Positions 61,146 through 64,000 of a DNA stretch of 64,000 nt are shown here, piece by piece. This stretch comes from Paulownia fortunei (Eukaryota; Streptophyta; Magnoliopsida; Lamiales; Paulowniaceae). The notes under the pieces are model-generated. The model made no database searches, was not told the origin of the DNA, and saw only the letters and a program-made list of their open reading frames with translations. The stretch lies in contig CM033114.1 of the NCBI GenBank assembly GCA_019321725.1, positions 18,828,278 through 18,892,277 of the forward strand, given 5' to 3'. Positions within the stretch are counted from its first letter, which is position 1. Every line of letters starts with the position of its first letter. Both the position numbers and the translations under genes were made by a program.

Positions 61146-64000
61146 TTAGACTTAGGAAACTTTTGTTTTTTTGCTCAGACTAGTAGTTTCACTCAGAATT
61201 GCGTGTTTCTCTAATTATGCTCCTTTTTTTTTCCTTATTGTCTTCAATTGTTATTTATAACCATGAGGGAATTTTTGCCTATTGCAGCATTTGCTTCAAT
61301 TTTTTTTGTCTGTTTGCACACCTGTCCTTGTGTACCTCTTAGTAGTCCGCAAATTTTTAGTTATTCGTCCTCTTAGTACTAATTATCATTTTCTAAAATA
61401 AACATCATCCGATTTTCTTGGATTTTAGTGATGTTCCTCAACACTGATTATAGTTGTGAGTACTACTCCATAACAACCCACATATATCCTCACTTCGTAG
61501 AAGATTTAGCACACCAAAGACTATTCTACTCTAGTCTTAAACTATTGTTGACTTGTCACTAGAACAGTCTTCACTTTTCTATAATGCAATGTTCTGTTTT
61601 ACTCATTTGTTCTGCTATGTTATTTTTTCTCAGCTATTCTGATATATTCTTACTCATATGTTCTACTCTAAACTGATCTTACCAGGTATTCTATCTTCTA
61701 TTTTGAGTTGCTCTGTTCTGGTCTTTTCCACTACTCCTCATCTATTCTACTTCGTTGTTCTTAAAACAACTCTTACAATTATTTCCTGATAAACAAAAAA
61801 ATTCCTAAGTTTTGGAGTCTATAAATTCATCCAAATCATTGTCAAAATCTATCTTATATAGTCATATCTATTTTTATGATAGCAAAACTCTTATAAACAA
61901 AGAAAAACTTTTTATGTATGAACTATTTTTAGTCTTCTATTCTAGAAGTTTGTCTTATGCTCTACTTTTGAAAGTCTTCTCATTTGTTCTTCAAAAATGC
62001 ATATCTGTATTACTTATGTTCATCCAGTTTTTTTTGTCGTATCCACTAGAAGGTGGTGGAGGTCTTGGTGGTGATTTCCTTCACTATGGTTCTTGATTTT
62101 CTTTATATGACTTTTTCTTCTTCTATTCTTCTTTTTTTCCCTTCATTTTCAATTGTTTTTTGAATTTTTTTCAGCCTTCGGATATATGCAGAGGGATAAG
62201 GTTTTTTTCTATTATTCTTTTTATTCCCTCTTTTTTGGCATCATGGGATGATGAGGCTAGCCTGTCTCTTTTGATATAATCCATAATTATATGCAGTTGA
62301 GTTGTCATATTCTATACTCTTTGTTCTAGGTCAATGAACTTGTGATCCTATCATTCCATTCTTTAAATTAGGGTTGTTGAATTCTATTAGCTTCAGTTGC
62401 TTGTTTTGAGATTGTTTAATGAACACTTGTTGCGACTCTAATGTATTACAATTTGACTTTATTCAGTTGAGTCTTCAAGGAGTCTGGTAGGCAATGTGTT
62501 GAATCAGTGAGCATCATAAAGTTAAGTCTCACATCGTCCTTAAAGTCTTCTACTATGTAAAGTATTGAATTGTTTATGTTGCAATTGTTACGCATGGTAA
62601 TCTGAACCATTTCATCTACGTCTTGACTATTTCCAATTAGCTCGCCCTTAGGTTTAGATTCAATCTCCTCTATACTGAGTTCTTCTTCTTTTGCTTCAGT
62701 CACTTGAGTTGCCTAGGATGAAGTATTGGTCTTCTCTTTTTCTTTGGTTGGTAATTAAAGAGCTTCTTTATATATAAGCTCATTCATGAATTCTTCGACT
62801 GCTCTAGTCCTCTCATCTGCTTCAGTAACCTGTTCAACTTTAGTTGTGCATCTTTGGTTGGTAATCTGACATGGCACTATCGATCTTGATCACATCACTA
62901 AGCTATTGGAGTTGATTGTTGTTTAGTGGTTCTTTATTGTTCAATTAAGGTTGTTGTAGCTCTTGCTCTGTCTTGTTCATTATCATCATTTTGGTGATCA
63001 TAATCATCCTTGTCCTCATCTGTAGGTGATTCTTTTTTGGATCTTTATCTTCATATTCTTTCTTATCTCTTTTGCCTACTTTACTAGCTCTTGTGGATTT
63101 AGGCTTCTATTGTATTGAACACGAGTTTGCATTTTTCTCCTACTCTAGAGGTTGATCTCCTAATTCAGGTGCTTTTTTTAGAGTTTGTTGATCTTCCTCT
63201 ATTGGTTGTTCCAGTGATGAAGTGATAATATAAGGCATCAATTCTTTTTCTCTTGTGTTTTTTTCTCTATTTCTTGCAAAATGTCAGAAATAACATTTTT
63301 AACAATGGGTGAGATACTGAGATTTTTACCTCATTGACCTCCTCTAATTCCCCTGAGTAAATACTTCCATCATTTTTGTGTCATTGGGAATTGTGTGTTT
63401 TGTAGTTTTCCATGGTAGTGGTCTCTAGTTCCTTTTCTATGAGTTTGTTTTGTAGATGGCTCGATGTTATGAGTTTTCAATTCCTATTAGGTTATATGCT
63501 CTCTAATGTTTGTTGTTTAGACTCATTTGGGAGTTGTTGAGCCCACAAGTTCCTGCACATCCTAGCCAACATGTTGCAACCATCATACATCGCCTATACA
63601 GCACACACAACAAGGCTTGCCTAAGCACGTAGCTCAACACTACCACCTGACAGGATAGGGGGGCGTCCCAACCCATGGGTCAGGATGGACTTAGTTCAAT
63701 CCAAGACGAACCCAAGGTTAAGCCACAGTATACCCCTACTGGACCATCTCGACCCATGGTTGTGTTCTAGGGATCGCCAAGCACCCTTACCCCTTTATTA
63801 GGCTTAGACAAAAAAAAACCATAGTGACAACAGTAGACATTGAAAAGTTGAGAAATCACACCCACCTTATCTCAACATCTAGGCATCAAATTGACTTCTC
63901 ATTTGTTCTTACTCGATCCTTGTAATGAGTAATTTTAATCCCAAGTCCTAACTCAATTTGAGTTTTGAACCCCCGACAGGTACACCTACTATGCTATCTG
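61146..64000. other. T/C-rich unassigned region
   Basis: From 61500 to 61770 the plus strand has many loose copies of 'ttcta.tc' (ctattctact, tgttctactc). The 85-codon frame on the minus strand at 62446-62703 is acidic and lysine-rich (EAKEEELSIEEIESKPKGEL), and similar charged coding-like text appears in broken frames up to about 63280, so a decayed gene or element on the minus strand is possible. I recognise no family. Confidence 0.35.
63669..63762. repeat. Inverted repeat around 55 bp of spacer
   Basis: Arm caacccatgggtcaggatgg (63669-63688) pairs with ccatctcgacccatggttg (63744-63762), with one gap and two mismatches. Each arm is itself partly palindromic around CCATGG. Confidence 0.7.

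Overview
This window is nuclear DNA of a flowering plant, almost certainly a eudicot. Intergenic DNA is very AT-rich, genes have many GT-AG introns of up to about 2.7 kb, and there are plant-type transposons and a plant UDP-glycosyltransferase. The glycosyltransferase looks like family UGT94, which I associate with asterids such as the sesame order, so an asterid host is a weak inference. I saw no tRNA, rRNA, CRISPR or organellar genes.

Layout. 1-1.5 kb is repeat-like DNA with a GC-rich 51-bp tandem repeat. 1.5-13.2 kb (+) is a 14-exon kelch-repeat protein gene. 13.9-16.3 kb (-) is a convergent 4-exon gene for a DUF662 / RAB6-interacting-golgin-like coiled-coil protein. 18.3-23.8 kb (-) is an old, internally deleted Mutator-like element (MULE copy A). 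24.4-26.4 kb is a non-autonomous terminal-inverted-repeat element carrying a minisatellite. 28.0-29.4 kb (-) is a UGT94-like glucosyltransferase gene with one frameshift, and a short decayed fragment of a related gene lies at 33.5 kb. 30.3-31.1 kb is a small hAT-like relic. 34.6-43.1 kb (-) is a 5-exon gene for a 670-residue coiled-coil protein of unknown function. 43.6-50.4 kb (+) is MULE copy B, with a perfect 9-bp target duplication and 50-bp inverted repeats. 50.4-54.5 kb is AT-rich DNA with a small MITE. 54.6-61.1 kb is a nest of decayed retroelements: an older repeat split by a roughly 2.2-kb solo-LTR-like segment, then a broken Ty1/copia pol region. 61.1-64 kb is unassigned.

The host genes show no shared pathway: a kelch scaffold protein, a Golgi or vesicle-type coiled-coil protein, a specialised-metabolism glycosyltransferase and an unknown coiled-coil protein. 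In the three intact gene models, exon phases chain without a break and the lengths are exact multiples of three (441, 159 and 671 codons including stop), which supports the splice sites chosen.

The most interesting content is the pair of related MULEs. They encode a MuDR-type transposase and, downstream in the same orientation, a plant mobile domain protein (the MAIN/MAIL, 'phosphatase 7 long form' type). Copy B has long hairpins just inside both ends, and both copies share subterminal TTGCGCTTT motifs. Copy A has lost about 2.2 kb relative to B, joining transposase directly to plant-mobile-domain sequence. Copy B inserted within 500 bp of the start codon of the unknown coiled-coil gene. All coding parts of both copies carry stops or frameshifts.
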